The position numbers and the translations under genes were made by a program. From positions 7,130,001 through 7,194,000 of the forward strand of contig NZ_CP136624.1 of assembly GCF_032917945.1 (NCBI RefSeq): 64,000 bases of DNA. Reading direction: 5' to 3'. The notes under the pieces are model-generated. The model saw nothing but the letters and a program-made list of their open reading frames with translations, was not told the origin of the DNA and ran no database searches. Position 1 is the first letter of the stretch. Each line of letters opens with the position of its first letter. Shown piece by piece: positions 44,703-54,740 of the stretch. The stretch comes from Bradyrhizobium sp. sBnM-33 (GTDB taxonomy: Bacteria > Pseudomonadota > Alphaproteobacteria > Rhizobiales > Xanthobacteraceae).

Positions 44703-45812
44703 ATGACCGTCCTTCTCGAAGTCGAAGGCCTGGTGAAACATTTCGTCGCCGCTCGGTCGGTGTTTGGCCGGCCAACGGCCTACGTGAAGGCAGTCGATGG
44801 CGTCAGCTTCACGGTCGAGGCCGGCAAGACGCTGGCGCTGGTCGGCGAATCCGGCTGCGGTAAATCCACCGTAAGCCGGCTGGTGCTGCGGTTGATCGAG
44901 CCGGATGCAGGAGCCGTTCGCTTCGAGGGCAGCGACCTCGGCGCGCTCAATGCCAATGAATTGCGTGCATTCCGCCGCGATGCGCAGATCATTTTCCAGG
45001 ACCCTTATGGATCGCTGAATCCGCGCATGACGGTGAGCCAGATCCTGACCGAGCCGCTGGCGCTGCACGATCTGGTACCGGCCCCGCGCCGCCGTGAACG
45101 TGTCGAAGAGCTGCTGCGCCTGGTCGGGCTCGAGCCGCGCTTTGCCCGCCGCTACCCGCACGAATTTTCCGGCGGCCAGCGCCAGCGCATCGCGATTGCG
45201 CGGGCGCTCGCTGTGCAGCCAAAACTGATCATCTGCGACGAGCCGGTCTCCGCGCTCGATGTTTCGATTCGCTCGCAAATCCTCAACCTGCTGCGCGACC
45301 TGCAACAGCGGCTCGGCCTCGCCTACATCTTCGTCTCACACGATCTGGCGGTCGTGAAGCACATCGCCGACCGCGTCGCCGTGATGAATCTCGGCGGCAT
45401 TGTCGAGACTGCGGACGCCGAGGCGCTGTTCGCCGCGCCCCGGCATCCCTATAGCCGCGCGCTCCTGTCGGCGATTCCCGTACCCAAACCGCAGGCCCGG
45501 CGCGGCCGCATCGTGCTGGAAGGCGAGATGCCGAGCGCGCTCAATCCGCCTTCCGGCTGCCGATTTCATACCCGCTGCCCTTACGTCATCGAGCGCTGCC
45601 GCACCGAAATTCCTCTCCTGCTCGCCGACGGCACGGGACACGCGACGGCGTGTCACCGCACGGCCGAATTGCCGTCGCCCGGGGCCATCGTTCCCGCCGA
45701 TGGCGGATTTTCGCCGGTGCTGGAAAAATTGGTCGCCGCCTTCAGCGGTGGCACGGAAGGTGCAGGCCGCGTCGGGGTTGATGTACCAAGGACACGGCCA
45801 AGTGCGGTGTAA
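44703..45812 (+). CDS. ABC transporter ATP-binding protein (DppF-type), system 2
   Basis: A 369-residue ATPase, 30-40 residues longer than its neighbours because of a C-terminal tail (VEKLVAAF-type, [16 protein letters not shown]). Walker [10 protein letters not shown], signature [16 protein letters not shown], Walker [13 protein letters not shown] and [17 protein letters not shown] extension. It pairs with the preceding ATPase. Its 3' end runs to 23 bases before the SBP start of system 2. Confidence 0.94.
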   Translation: MTVLLEVEGLVKHFVAARSVFGRPTAYVKAVDGVSFTVEAGKTLALVGESGCGKSTVSRLVLRLIEPDAGAVRFEGSDLGALNANELRAFRRDAQIIFQDPYGSLNPRMTVSQILTEPLALHDLVPAPRRRERVEELLRLVGLEPRFARRYPHEFSGGQRQRIAIARALAVQPKLIICDEPVSALDVSIRSQILNLLRDLQQRLGLAYIFVSHDLAVVKHIADRVAVMNLGGIVETADAEALFAAPRHPYSRALLSAIPVPKPQARRGRIVLEGEMPSALNPPSGCRFHTRCPYVIERCRTEIPLLLADGTGHATACHRTAELPSPGAIVPADGGFSPVLEKLVAAFSGGTEGAGRVGVDVPRTRPSAV

Positions 45813-45835
45813 TCGTGGATAAGGGGATGGCAGCA

Positions 45836-47347
45836 ATGAAAATCTTTCGTTTGGCAGTCACCGCAGCGGCGCTGCTGCTGTCGCTTCCGTCGGCCGTTCA
45901 GGCCCAGACCACGCTGCGGATCGGGCTTGCCGAGGACCCCGATATCCTCGACCCGACCGTGGCCCGCACCTATGTCGGCCGCATCGTATTCGCATCGTTC
46001 TGCGACAAGCTGTTCGACATCGACGAGAAGCTCAACATCGTGCCGCAGCTCGCGCTGAGCCACGAAACTTCGGCCGACGGCAAGGAAGTCACCATCAAGC
46101 TCCGGCCCGGCGTCAAGTTTCACGATGGCGAGCCGCTGGACGCCGAAGCCGCCAAATATTCGATTGAGCGTCACCTCACCATGCAGGGCTCGTTTCGCAA
46201 GCCGGAGCTGGCGAGCGTCGATCGCGTCGAGGTGGTTGATCCCCTTACCATCAGGCTTGGACTGAAGGCGCCGTTCTCACCGCTGATCGCGCAGCTTACC
46301 GACCGCGCCGGCATGATGGTCTCGCCGAAGGCCGCCAAGGAGGCCGGCGACAAGTTCGGACTTCGTCCGGTCTGCGCCGGGCCTTACAAATTCGTCGAGC
46401 GCGTTCAACAGGACCGTATGGTATTCGAGAAGTTCGCCGACTACTGGAACAAGGATAATGTGTTCATCGACCGCATCGTGTTCCTGCCGATCGTCGACGC
46501 TACGGTTCGCCTCGCCAATCTGAAATCCGGCGGGCTCGACCTGATCGAGCGTGTGCTTGCCACTGACATCAAGGATGTGCGGACCGATTCACGGCTAAAA
46601 CTTTCGACCGCAATCGAGCTCGGCTATCAGGGCATTACGCTTAACATCGGCAAGGACAAGGCCAAAGGACCGCTCAGCCAGTCCGCCAAGGTTCGCCAGG
46701 CGCTCGATCTCTCGCTCGATCGCGAAGCCATCAACCAGGTGGTGTTCAACGGCGAATTCAAACCTGGCAATCAGTGGATTAATCCGGATCATCCCTACTA
46801 TCAGAAAGCTTTTCCGCTTCGTGGTCGCGACGTCGCTAAAGCCAAGGCGCTGTTGAAGGAAGCCGGCGTCACGCCGCCGGTCACCGTCGATTTCATGGTA
46901 CCGAAGGGCGCCGAGACCGAAGCGGTTGCTCAGGTCGTGCAGTCGATGGCCTCTGAATCCGGATTCGACATGAAGCTCAGGGTCACGGAATTTGCGACCT
47001 CGCTGAAACAGGCCGAAGCCGGTGAGTATCAGGCCTTCATGCTGGCCTGGAGCGGCCGGATCGACCCGGACGGCAATTCCTACGTTTTCCAGAAGACCGA
47101 CGCACCGCAGAACTACAGTGGCTGGTCCAACAAGGAGGCCGACAAGCTACTTGACGAGGGCCGCCTCGTCACCGATCAGGCGCAGCGCAAGGCGATCTAT
47201 GAAAAACTGGCCAAGATCGTGCTGGAGGAGAAGCCGCTGCTCTACATCTATCACCGCCGTATCCTGATCGCGCATACGACGAAGCTCGAAGGCTACAAGC
47301 AGATGCCGGACGGGCTGGTGCGCGTGGTTGGATTGAAGCTGAAGTGA
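45836..47347 (+). CDS. Peptide-type ABC transporter substrate-binding protein, system 2
   Basis: A 503-residue family 5 binding protein. The start is ATG 45836 (MKIFRLAVTAAALLLSLPSA, signal peptide ending at VQAQ), preceded by AAGGGGA; the ATG at 45815 would add seven residues. EDPDILDPTVARTYVG and KLRPGVKFHDGEPLDAEAAK broken over motifs are typical. It is only distantly similar to the system 1 binding protein, so ligand ranges should differ. It is followed by repeat E2, then the permeases. Confidence 0.93.
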   Translation: MKIFRLAVTAAALLLSLPSAVQAQTTLRIGLAEDPDILDPTVARTYVGRIVFASFCDKLFDIDEKLNIVPQLALSHETSADGKEVTIKLRPGVKFHDGEPLDAEAAKYSIERHLTMQGSFRKPELASVDRVEVVDPLTIRLGLKAPFSPLIAQLTDRAGMMVSPKAAKEAGDKFGLRPVCAGPYKFVERVQQDRMVFEKFADYWNKDNVFIDRIVFLPIVDATVRLANLKSGGLDLIERVLATDIKDVRTDSRLKLSTAIELGYQGITLNIGKDKAKGPLSQSAKVRQALDLSLDREAINQVVFNGEFKPGNQWINPDHPYYQKAFPLRGRDVAKAKALLKEAGVTPPVTVDFMVPKGAETEAVAQVVQSMASESGFDMKLRVTEFATSLKQAEAGEYQAFMLAWSGRIDPDGNSYVFQKTDAPQNYSGWSNKEADKLLDEGRLVTDQAQRKAIYEKLAKIVLEEKPLLYIYHRRILIAHTTKLEGYKQMPDGLVRVVGLKLK

Positions 47348-47365
47348 GCATGGCGCGCGTCGTCT

Positions 47366-47485
47366 CGTGTCCCGGACGCGTTGCAGCGCGAAGCGGTGCA
47401 ACGCTGAGCCGGGACCTACCGCCTCTCCCGCGTGGGTCCCGGTTCTGCAGCGCAGCGTTTCACGCTGCGCTGCGCCCGGGACACG
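47366..47485. repeat. Palindromic repeat, family E, copy 2, between SBP and permease genes
   Basis: The unit begins CGTGTCCCGGACGCG and ends CTGCGCCCGGGACACGG, with GGGTCCCGGTTCTGC in the middle, as in the first copy. It occupies the same relative place (SBP to permease) as the hairpin in system 1 and may perform the same differential-expression role. Confidence 0.8.
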
Positions 47486-47494
47486 GATAGCATC

Positions 47495-48436
47495 ATGCTG
47501 AACTTCCTCGCGCGCCGCGTCGTCCAGCTCATCCCGACGCTGTTCTTCGTCTCGATCCTGATCTTTTCGCTGCAGCAATTGCTGCCGGGCGATCCGGCGC
47601 TGGTGATGGCCGGCGAGGAACGCGATCCTGATGTGATCGCGCAGATCCGCGAGCAGTACCGGCTCGACCAGCCGGTGCCGGTGCAATATGTCTACTGGGT
47701 CAAGGGCGTGCTATCGGGCGATTTCGGCGAGTCCTTGCGCAACAAGGTGCCGGTGCGCGAACTGATCGCCCGAAAGCTGCCGGTCACGATGCAGCTTGCG
47801 TCGATGGCCATCGTCATCGCCTTTCTGATCGGGATCCCCGCCGGCATAGTTTCAGCGGTAAAGAAAGGTACGGCCTGGGACTATGGCGCCAATTTCTTTG
47901 CGCTGTGGGGCATCTCGACGCCGAATTTCTGGCTCGGCATCATGCTGATCTTCCTGTTTTCGATCCAGCTCGGCTGGCTGCCGGCATCGGGCTATGTGCC
48001 GCTGACCGAGAACTGGCGCGGCAGCATCGCCTCCACCATTATGCCGGCCTTCGTGCTCGGCAACGCGATCGCCGCGATCCTGATGCGCCATACCCGCAGC
48101 GCCATGCTGCAGGTGCTGGAAAGCGATTACGTCCGCACCGCCCGCGCCAAGGGCCTGCTCGAGCGCTCGGTCATTCTCAAGCATGCCATGCGCAACGCGC
48201 TGACGCCGGTGATCACGCTCGGCGCGCTCGAACTGGGCACGCTGTTGTCGGGCGCGGTGCTGACCGAGCAGATCTTCTCGATTCCCGGTTTCGGCAAGCT
48301 AATCGTGGACGCAGTCTTCAACCGCGACTACGCGGTCGTGCAAGGCGTCGTGCTGACGACGGCGACGATCTACATCACGCTCAATCTCATTGCCGACATC
48401 GGCTATGTCCTCGTCAACCCTCGGCTGAGGACTTAA
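47495..48436 (+). CDS. ABC transporter permease (DppB-type), system 2
   Basis: A 313-residue inner-membrane permease. The start is ATG 47495 (MLNFLARRVVQLIP). RTARAKGLLERSVILKHAMRN in two parts is the EAA loop, and LPGDPALVMAGEERDPDVIAQ lies in the first periplasmic loop. Three bases separate it from the next permease. Confidence 0.95.
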   Translation: MLNFLARRVVQLIPTLFFVSILIFSLQQLLPGDPALVMAGEERDPDVIAQIREQYRLDQPVPVQYVYWVKGVLSGDFGESLRNKVPVRELIARKLPVTMQLASMAIVIAFLIGIPAGIVSAVKKGTAWDYGANFFALWGISTPNFWLGIMLIFLFSIQLGWLPASGYVPLTENWRGSIASTIMPAFVLGNAIAAILMRHTRSAMLQVLESDYVRTARAKGLLERSVILKHAMRNALTPVITLGALELGTLLSGAVLTEQIFSIPGFGKLIVDAVFNRDYAVVQGVVLTTATIYITLNLIADIGYVLVNPRLRT

Positions 48437-48439
48437 GCC

Positions 48440-49327
48440 ATGGCCGACACGACGCTCAGCGCGTTACCGATTGCCGTCTCCGACGAACTGGAGAGCCCGG
48501 CACGCCGCGCGCTGCGCCGGCTGTTCAAGCGCAAGGGCGCGATGGCCGGGCTTGTCGTGATCGCGACCTTCGTGTTGCTCGCGGTATTTGCGCCGCTGAT
48601 CTCGCCCTATGAGCCGATCGCGACAAGCTGGTCGCTGGTGCGCAAGCCGCCGTCCGCGCTGCACTGGTTCGGCACCGACGAGCTCGGCCGCGACATTCTC
48701 GCCCGGGTGATCTACGGCGCGCGTGCTTCGCTTCTGGCCGGCGCCATCTCGGTCGGGATCGCGCTGTCGATCGGCGTGCCGCTCGGCCTGTTGTCGGGCT
48801 ATCGCGGCGGCTTCATCGACGCCCTGATCAGCCGCATCACGGATGCGATGCTGGCCTGCCCGTTCCTGATCCTCGCCATCGCGCTCGCTGCCTTCCTGGG
48901 CCCCAGTCTCGGCAACGCCATGATCGCGATCGGCATCTCCGCGACGCCGATCTTCGTGCGGCTGACGCGCGGCCAGGTGATGAGCGTCAAGGTCGAGGAT
49001 TACGTCGAGGCCGCGCGCGCCATGGGCAATCCGCGCTGGCGCATCGCGCTGTTTCACATCCTGCCGAACATCATGCCGGCGCTCTTGGTGCAGGCGACGC
49101 TGTCGATCGCGGCTGCGATCATCGCCGAAGCCGCGCTGTCATTCCTCGGCCTCGGCCAGCAGCCGCCCGCGCCATCCTGGGGCAGCATGCTCAACGCCGC
49201 GCAGCGCTTTCTGACGAATGCGCCGTGGATGGCGGTCTGGCCGGGACTGGCGATCTTCCTCGTGGTGCTGTCGTTCAACCTGGTCGGCGATGGTTTGCGC
49301 GACGCGCTGGATCCGAGGGAGCGGTAG
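48440..49327 (+). CDS. ABC transporter permease (DppC-type), system 2
   Basis: A 295-residue partner permease, MADTTLSALPIAVSDELESP..., with FGTDELGRDILARVIYGAR and the EAA loop YVEAARAMGNPRWRIALFHIL. It completes system 2. The stop is followed within 4 bases by a family B repeat, which probably forms the 3' end of the long plus-strand transcript. Confidence 0.95.
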   Translation: MADTTLSALPIAVSDELESPARRALRRLFKRKGAMAGLVVIATFVLLAVFAPLISPYEPIATSWSLVRKPPSALHWFGTDELGRDILARVIYGARASLLAGAISVGIALSIGVPLGLLSGYRGGFIDALISRITDAMLACPFLILAIALAAFLGPSLGNAMIAIGISATPIFVRLTRGQVMSVKVEDYVEAARAMGNPRWRIALFHILPNIMPALLVQATLSIAAAIIAEAALSFLGLGQQPPAPSWGSMLNAAQRFLTNAPWMAVWPGLAIFLVVLSFNLVGDGLRDALDPRER

Positions 49328-49330
49328 AGG

Positions 49331-49450
49331 CGTCATTGCGAGCGAAGCGAAGCAATCCATAGCGTCGCAAAGGGAAAGATGGATTGCTTCGTCGCTGAGC
49401 CTGTCATCGGGCGCGCATTCGCGCGCCCCGTTGGCTCCTCGCAATGACGA
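49331..49450. repeat. Family B repeat, copy 4, carrying the same inserted palindrome as copy A2
   Basis: The ends are CGTCATTGCGAGCG and GCAATGACGA with GAAGCAATCCA arms. Between them lie about 42 extra bases, 49397-49438, GAGCCTGTCATCGGGCGCGC to CCCCGTTGGCTCC, matching in reverse the block inside the family A copy at 6857. Converging genes flank it. Confidence 0.8.
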
Positions 49451-49468
49451 CTAATGCCACCAGCGGCT

Positions 49469-50212
49469 CTAAATCACCAACTCCCGCAGCACCCTTCGGC
49501 AATCCATCTCATATTCCAGATCGATCACCGGCGGCCGTGCAAAATGCCAGGTCAAACCCGAACGCGCGGCGCCGCGGCGAACCAGCGCGTCGGCAAAGAC
49601 GTGGTGGAAATCGTGGATGGTGTAGGTCTGCACATCCGTCGCGTCTTTCCAGCCGAATCCGAACTCGCCCATGCGCCGCTCCATCACGCCGGCCACGTAA
49701 CGGACCTTCTCCGCAATACCCTCGGGGCTGATGTCGCGGTAACGCACGGTGCGTTCGGCATAGCTCGCATTGCCCTCCTGCGACTCGCCGCTGCCCGCGA
49801 TCACGAAGCTTGGCGTCGTGCTTTGGCTCGGCCGCGTGAACGAAAAGGCGTAGAATGACGGCTCGGCCGGCGGATCAATCTCCGGGCAGACATTGCTGCG
49901 CGCCACCGGATTAGTCGTGCCGTCATAGACCCCCCACTCGCTGAGCGTCTTGACGTAGTGCAGGTTGAAATTGCGGAACCCCTCGTCGGTGAATGCCGCC
50001 GGCGAGCGTAATTCGCAGGCGCAGAACGAGGTCAGCGGCCTGCCTGCCGCCTCGATGTACCTTGCGATCCGCGCAAAGCCTTCGGCCAGCGGCAGCCATT
50101 TGTCGAAGCGCACCCGCTCGATCTCAAATCCGGGATTGGCTGCGACACCGCCCGAATACTGGAACACGGCGGGAATAAAGCGGTAGTTGCCGGCGGGAAA
50201 GTCGCTCGTCAT
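49469..50212 (-). CDS. RidA-like / 2-aminomuconate deaminase-like protein
   Basis: A 247-residue protein from ATG 50212 (MTSDFPAGNYRFIPAVFQYS), preceded by AGGGGAG. The AANPGFEIERVRF start and the end LTWHFARPPVIDLEYEMD are conserved in a family I recall being annotated as 2-amino-5-chloromuconate deaminase (CnbZ-type). The middle has ELRSPAAFTDEGFRNFN and ARSNVCPEIDPPAEPSF. Actual substrate is unknown: chlorinated compounds are not implied by the neighbours. It converges on the transporter array and could process an amine released there. Function is a family-based guess. Confidence 0.55.
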   Translation of the reverse strand: MTSDFPAGNYRFIPAVFQYSGGVAANPGFEIERVRFDKWLPLAEGFARIARYIEAAGRPLTSFCACELRSPAAFTDEGFRNFNLHYVKTLSEWGVYDGTTNPVARSNVCPEIDPPAEPSFYAFSFTRPSQSTTPSFVIAGSGESQEGNASYAERTVRYRDISPEGIAEKVRYVAGVMERRMGEFGFGWKDATDVQTYTIHDFHHVFADALVRRGAARSGLTWHFARPPVIDLEYEMDCRRVLRELVI

Positions 50213-50280
50213 GTTGGCTCCCCTGTTTTTCTTTCCTTCTAGCATGGGGAACCGGCGGCGTCGCCGGGCTTGCGACACGA

Positions 50281-50312
50281 AAAACGGCGGCAGCGATTTC
50301 CGCTGCCGCCGT
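50281..50312 (-). terminator. Rho-independent terminator of the RND operon
   Basis: ACGGCGGCAGCG (50284-50295) and CGCTGCCGCCGT (50301-50312) form a perfect 12-base stem with a 5-base loop, followed on the minus strand by a short T-run. It lies about 25 bases past the permease stop. It is the strongest hairpin in the window. Confidence 0.9.
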
Positions 50313-50336
50313 CGTCGTTTCTCGCGACGTGAACGC

Positions 50337-53300
50337 TCAGGTCGGCTTGAGCGCCGACCTGCCAAGATCGAAATCCGCGATCTCCTTGGTCCGCTTGGAG
50401 CCGGCCTTGGCCTGGTGATCGGTGGCCAACCAGACATAGACCGCCGGCAGCACGAACAGCGTGAACAGCGTGCCAATCGACATGCCCGCGACGACCACGA
50501 GGCCGATCGAGAACCGGCTGGCAGCGCCCGCGCCTGTCGCTGTCAGCAACGGGATCAGACCGGTGACCATCGCCGCCGTCGTCATCAGAATCGGCCGCAG
50601 CCGGATGCGGGCAGCCATCTCGATCGCCGAACGCTTGTCGAGACCTTCCTTGAGCTGCAATTCGTTGGCGAACTCCACCATCAGGATGCCGTGCTTGGTG
50701 ATGAGGCCGACCAGCGTCAGCAACCCGACCTGGGTGTAGATGTTGATGGTCGCCACGCCGAAGAACAGCGGAATCAGCGCACCGACGATCGCCATGGGAA
50801 CGCTGATCATGATCACCAGCGGGTCACGCAGGCTCTCGAACTGCGCCGCCAGTACCAGGAAGATGATGATCAGCGCGAAACCGAACGTGATCGCGAGCTG
50901 GTTGCCTTCCTGCACATACTGGCGGGAGTCGGCCAGATAGTCGTGACCGAAACCAGCCGGCAATTTCTTTGCTTCACCCTCCAGGAAGTCCACCGCCTGC
51001 CCAACCGTCACGCCCGGCATCGGCACCGCCGAGAACGTCGCTGAATTGAGCTGGTTGTAATGCGTCAGCGCATTCGGATCGGTGGCGGTTTCGATCGAAA
51101 CGATGGTCGACAGCGGCACTAGCTGCCCGGTGTTGGTCGGGACGTAGTAACCGCCAAGCGATTCTGGCGACAACCGCTTGTCACGCGGCACCTGCGGGAT
51201 CACTTGATACGAGCGTCCCTCGAGGTTGAAGCGATTGACGTAATTGCCGCCCAACAGCGTCTGCAAGGTAGCGCCGACCTGTGACATGTTGATGCCGAGG
51301 TCGCTCGCCTTGGAGCGGTCGACCGAGACGCGAACCACCGGCTGATTGAATTCGAGGTCGCTGTCGGAGACGATGAACAGACCGCTCTTGCGCGCCGCGT
51401 CCTTCAGCTTCGCCATCTGCTCATAGACGGCCTGAAAACCGGCGGTCGAATTGATCACCATCTGTACCGGCAAGCCGCCGGGCCCGCCCGGCAACGGCGG
51501 CAGGTTGAAGGCAAACGCCTGAACGCCTTCGATCTTGCTGATCTCCTCCTGCACCAGCGGCTTCAGCTTGATCGAGGAACGCTCACGCTCGTCCCACGGC
51601 TTGAGCAACATGCCGGCGATGCCGCCCTGCGGCCCGTTGATGCCGTTCAGGACGAAACGCAGGTCGGTCTCCGGAAAACTGGCAAAGGCCTTGTCGAGCT
51701 TGTCACCATAGAAGTCGATATAATCGATGTTGGCGTATTTCGGCGCCTTGGTCACCGAGAACACGATGCCCTGGTCCTCCTCGGGCGCGAGCTCCTTGGA
51801 GGTGTTCATGTAGAGAAAACCGACCAGACCCAGCATCGTCAACGCGAACAATCCGGTGATCGGGCGATAGTCGAGCGAGCGGTCGAGCTGGCGGCCGTAC
51901 CAGCGTGTCATTGAGCCGAACACCCTGTTGACCAGCCTCGAGAACCGCCCCTCGTCCGCGCTCTTCAGGAGGACCGAGCACATCATCGGCGACAGCGTCA
52001 ACGCGATCACGCCCGACACGATCACCGAGCCCGCCAGCGTAAAGGCGAATTCGCGGAACAGCGAACCGGTCAGGCCGCCGAGGAAGCCGATCGGCGCGTA
52101 CACGGCGGCAAGCGTAATCGTCATGGAGATCACGGGGCCGACGATTTCGCGCGCGCCTTGCAGCGACGCCTGCACCGGCGTTTTTCCTTCCTCCAGATGG
52201 CGATGGATGTTCTCCACCACCACGATGGCGTCGTCGACCACGAGCCCGATCGCCAGCACCATCGCCAGCAGCGTCAGAAGATTGAAGCTGAATCCCATCA
52301 TCAGCATCAGGCTGCAGACGCCGATCAGCGACAGCGGAATCGTCACCACGGGAATGATGACCGAGCGGAACGAGGCCAGGAACAGGAAGATCACGACCAC
52401 GACGATCAGGACGGCCTCGATCAGCGTGTTCTTCACCTCATCGATCGACGATTGAATGAACTTGGTGGAATCGTAGGCCACCTTCATCTTCATCGACGGC
52501 GGCAGGTTGCGTTCTAGTTCGGGAAACAGCGCGCGCACGCCCTTGACCAACGTCAGCGGGTTGCCTTGCGGGGTCGCCTGCACGCCGATGAAGATCGCAC
52601 GCTCGCCGCTGAACGCGACGCTCGCGTCCGAGCTCTGCGCCGCAAGTTCGACGGTCGCGATATCCTCCACGCGCACGAAGCCGCCGTCCTTGGACTTGAC
52701 GATCATCTTCTTGAACTGCTCGAGATTCCGTAAGTCAGTATTGGTCTGGACGTTCGAGACGATGAAGTAGCCCTTGGACTGACCGGCCGCGGCCTGGAAG
52801 TTGTTCGCGGCGATCGCCGCCGAGACGTCGCTTGGCGACACGCCGCGGCCTGCCATCCGCACCGGATCGAGCCACAGCCGCATCGCAAATGTCTGGCCGC
52901 CGAGGATGTCGGCGGATGCGACGCCGTCGACTGTCGACAGCACCGGCTGCACGACGCGCGTCAGATAGTCAGAGATTGCCGAGCCCGAGAGTTCGTCGCT
53001 GGAGAAACCGAGATACATCACGGCCGTGGTCTGGCCGGTCGTCTTGGTCACGACCGGATCATTCGATTCCCTCGGGATCAGATATTTGACCGAGTTTACC
53101 TTCGCGAGAACTTCGGTCAGCGCCTGGTTCGGATCGAAATTCAGCTTGATGTAGACCTGAATCGTGCTGGTGCCCTGCACCGACGAGGAAGTGATGTAGT
53201 CGACGCCCTCGGCGGAAGCGACCGCCTGCTCGATCGGCGTGGTGATGAAGCCTTGAATCAGATTAGCCGACGCGCCCGGATATGAGGTGATGATGTTGAC

Positions 53301-53432
53301 CACCGTGTTCGACAGCTTCGGATATTGCCGGATCGGCAATACGCTGGCGGCGCGCAGACCGATCAGCAGGATCAGCAGGCTGACGACGACCGAAAGAACC
53401 GGGCGCTTGATGAAAATATCGGTGAAGACCAT
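50337..53432 (-). CDS. RND multidrug efflux inner-membrane pump
   Basis: A 1031-residue RND (HAE1) transporter from ATG 53432 (MVFTDIFIKRPVLSVV); an upstream ATG at 53459 adds nine non-conserved residues. Twelve transmembrane helices are expected, with the internal duplication visible, and the essential charged helix near GLVVDDAIVVVENIHRH supplies the proton-relay Asp pair. It exports drugs or toxic small molecules with the adaptor encoded upstream. No outer membrane factor gene is nearby, so a shared one is probably used. Expression is set by the TetR repressor gene at the head of the operon. Confidence 0.94.
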   Translation of the reverse strand: MVFTDIFIKRPVLSVVVSLLILLIGLRAASVLPIRQYPKLSNTVVNIITSYPGASANLIQGFITTPIEQAVASAEGVDYITSSSVQGTSTIQVYIKLNFDPNQALTEVLAKVNSVKYLIPRESNDPVVTKTTGQTTAVMYLGFSSDELSGSAISDYLTRVVQPVLSTVDGVASADILGGQTFAMRLWLDPVRMAGRGVSPSDVSAAIAANNFQAAAGQSKGYFIVSNVQTNTDLRNLEQFKKMIVKSKDGGFVRVEDIATVELAAQSSDASVAFSGERAIFIGVQATPQGNPLTLVKGVRALFPELERNLPPSMKMKVAYDSTKFIQSSIDEVKNTLIEAVLIVVVVIFLFLASFRSVIIPVVTIPLSLIGVCSLMLMMGFSFNLLTLLAMVLAIGLVVDDAIVVVENIHRHLEEGKTPVQASLQGAREIVGPVISMTITLAAVYAPIGFLGGLTGSLFREFAFTLAGSVIVSGVIALTLSPMMCSVLLKSADEGRFSRLVNRVFGSMTRWYGRQLDRSLDYRPITGLFALTMLGLVGFLYMNTSKELAPEEDQGIVFSVTKAPKYANIDYIDFYGDKLDKAFASFPETDLRFVLNGINGPQGGIAGMLLKPWDERERSSIKLKPLVQEEISKIEGVQAFAFNLPPLPGGPGGLPVQMVINSTAGFQAVYEQMAKLKDAARKSGLFIVSDSDLEFNQPVVRVSVDRSKASDLGINMSQVGATLQTLLGGNYVNRFNLEGRSYQVIPQVPRDKRLSPESLGGYYVPTNTGQLVPLSTIVSIETATDPNALTHYNQLNSATFSAVPMPGVTVGQAVDFLEGEAKKLPAGFGHDYLADSRQYVQEGNQLAITFGFALIIIFLVLAAQFESLRDPLVIMISVPMAIVGALIPLFFGVATINIYTQVGLLTLVGLITKHGILMVEFANELQLKEGLDKRSAIEMAARIRLRPILMTTAAMVTGLIPLLTATGAGAASRFSIGLVVVAGMSIGTLFTLFVLPAVYVWLATDHQAKAGSKRTKEIADFDLGRSALKPT

Positions 53433-53528
53433 CGTAAAATATCCCGCTGAATTCAGCATTTCCGGAGCGCGGTCGAGTCATAGACCGCCCCCCTCTTTCG
53501 CCGCGGCTCCTCAAGAGAGCCGCAACAT

Positions 53529-53556
53529 TTATCAGTAGCGCGTTATCAGTAGCGCG
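53529..53556. repeat. Tandem 14-base duplication over a stop codon
   Basis: TTATCAGTAGCGCG occurs twice in a row, 53529-53542 and 53543-53556. The right copy contains the stop codon of the adaptor gene (TGA, then TAA). The effect is a doubled stop region. It is probably slippage and of little functional weight. Confidence 0.8.
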
Positions 53557-54739
53557 GCGGCTTCGCCGGAATCGCCGGCACCGGATCGTTCGAAATCGTC
53601 ACGGCAGCTCCGGACTGCAGCTTGAGCTGTCCCACCGCCACGACGCGGTCGCCCTCCTTCAAGCCCTTCAGGACTTCGGCGCGGCCCTCAATGCGCTTTC
53701 CGGTCTGCACGAAAGTGCGCGTCGCTATCAAGCTGGTCTTGCCGTCCTCTTCCTTCTTTTCACTGAGGAGGTAGACCGAGTCGCCATAGAGCGTGTAGTC
53801 GACCGCGGTTTCGGGCACGGTGACGACCGGCGGCTTGTCCGGCAGCACCACGGTGGTGGTCGCGAACATGCCGGGCTTAAGGATCTTGTCCGGATTCTGG
53901 ATAGTCGCCTGGACACGAATGTTGCGCGTATCCGCCGCGATCTGCGGCTCGATGGTGGTGATCTTGCCCTCGAAGGTGCGGCCCGGATAGGCGTCGACAC
54001 CGATACGAACGGTCTGGCCGACCTTGAGCTGGCCGGAATCCTTCTCCGTCACGGTGAAGTTCGCATATAACATCGATAGATCGGTCAGCGAGACGATCTG
54101 CGTGCCCGCAGTCAGATATTGTCCGACTTCCACCCTGCGAACGCCGAGTTCGCCATCGAACGGCGCCCGCACCAGCTTCTGCGAAATGATCGCTTCGGTC
54201 CTGGCGATGCCGGCGCTGGCCTGGTCGAACACAGCCTGGGCGTTGTCCACCGTCGCCTGTGGTCCGACCTGACGCTCGGCCAACTGCTTGGCGCGATCCA
54301 GCGAGAGCTGCGCCAACCGCTGCTGCGCCTTGTAGTTGGCGAGGTCTGCTTGCTCGGGACCGTCGAACAACTGAACCAGCGGCGTGCCCTGCTTCACGCT
54401 GGCGCCCGCCGTAAACAGGATATTGGTGATGCGGCCGTTGACGTCGGAGGTCACGTTGACCTGGTGCACGGCGGCGAGATCGCCGACCGCGGTCAGAAGA
54501 TTCGGAATCGTCTCGGACGTCGCCGTGGCGATGTTGACGCTGGTCGGCGGCGGCTTCATGGTCGCGAAGAACTGCGCGATCATCTTGCCGCGGAAGTAGT
54601 TGAACCAGACCAGGCCACCAACCAGCAGGGCCAGCAGCGTTCCAACGATGATGAGCCACCGCACCATGCGGACCGGCCGCTTGTGCGGCTTTTCCGTTAT
54701 CGGCTTGCCCGAAATCTTGTGTTCGGTCACGATATTCAT
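53546..54739 (-). CDS. RND efflux periplasmic adaptor protein
   Basis: A 397-residue membrane fusion protein. It has an N-terminal membrane anchor (WLIIVGTLLALLVGGLVWF), a lipoyl-type hairpin (IAQFFATMKPPPTSVNIATA, RAPFDGELGVRRVEVGQYL), and a beta-barrel domain. It links the inner-membrane pump to an outer membrane channel. Start ATG 54739 (MNIVTEHK) follows the tetR stop by one base; a GTG three codons earlier is possible. It ends about 110 bases before the pump gene. Confidence 0.93.
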   Translation of the reverse strand: MNIVTEHKISGKPITEKPHKRPVRMVRWLIIVGTLLALLVGGLVWFNYFRGKMIAQFFATMKPPPTSVNIATATSETIPNLLTAVGDLAAVHQVNVTSDVNGRITNILFTAGASVKQGTPLVQLFDGPEQADLANYKAQQRLAQLSLDRAKQLAERQVGPQATVDNAQAVFDQASAGIARTEAIISQKLVRAPFDGELGVRRVEVGQYLTAGTQIVSLTDLSMLYANFTVTEKDSGQLKVGQTVRIGVDAYPGRTFEGKITTIEPQIAADTRNIRVQATIQNPDKILKPGMFATTTVVLPDKPPVVTVPETAVDYTLYGDSVYLLSEKKEEDGKTSLIATRTFVQTGKRIEGRAEVLKGLKEGDRVVAVGQLKLQSGAAVTISNDPVPAIPAKPPRY

Positions 54740-54740
54740 G

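Noticed and set aside
44703..45812. Extended C-terminus of the system 2 ATPase as a frameshift
   Set aside because: The frame is continuous, the oligopeptide-type Cys motif is complete, and the tail simply reaches a stop just before the SBP gene.
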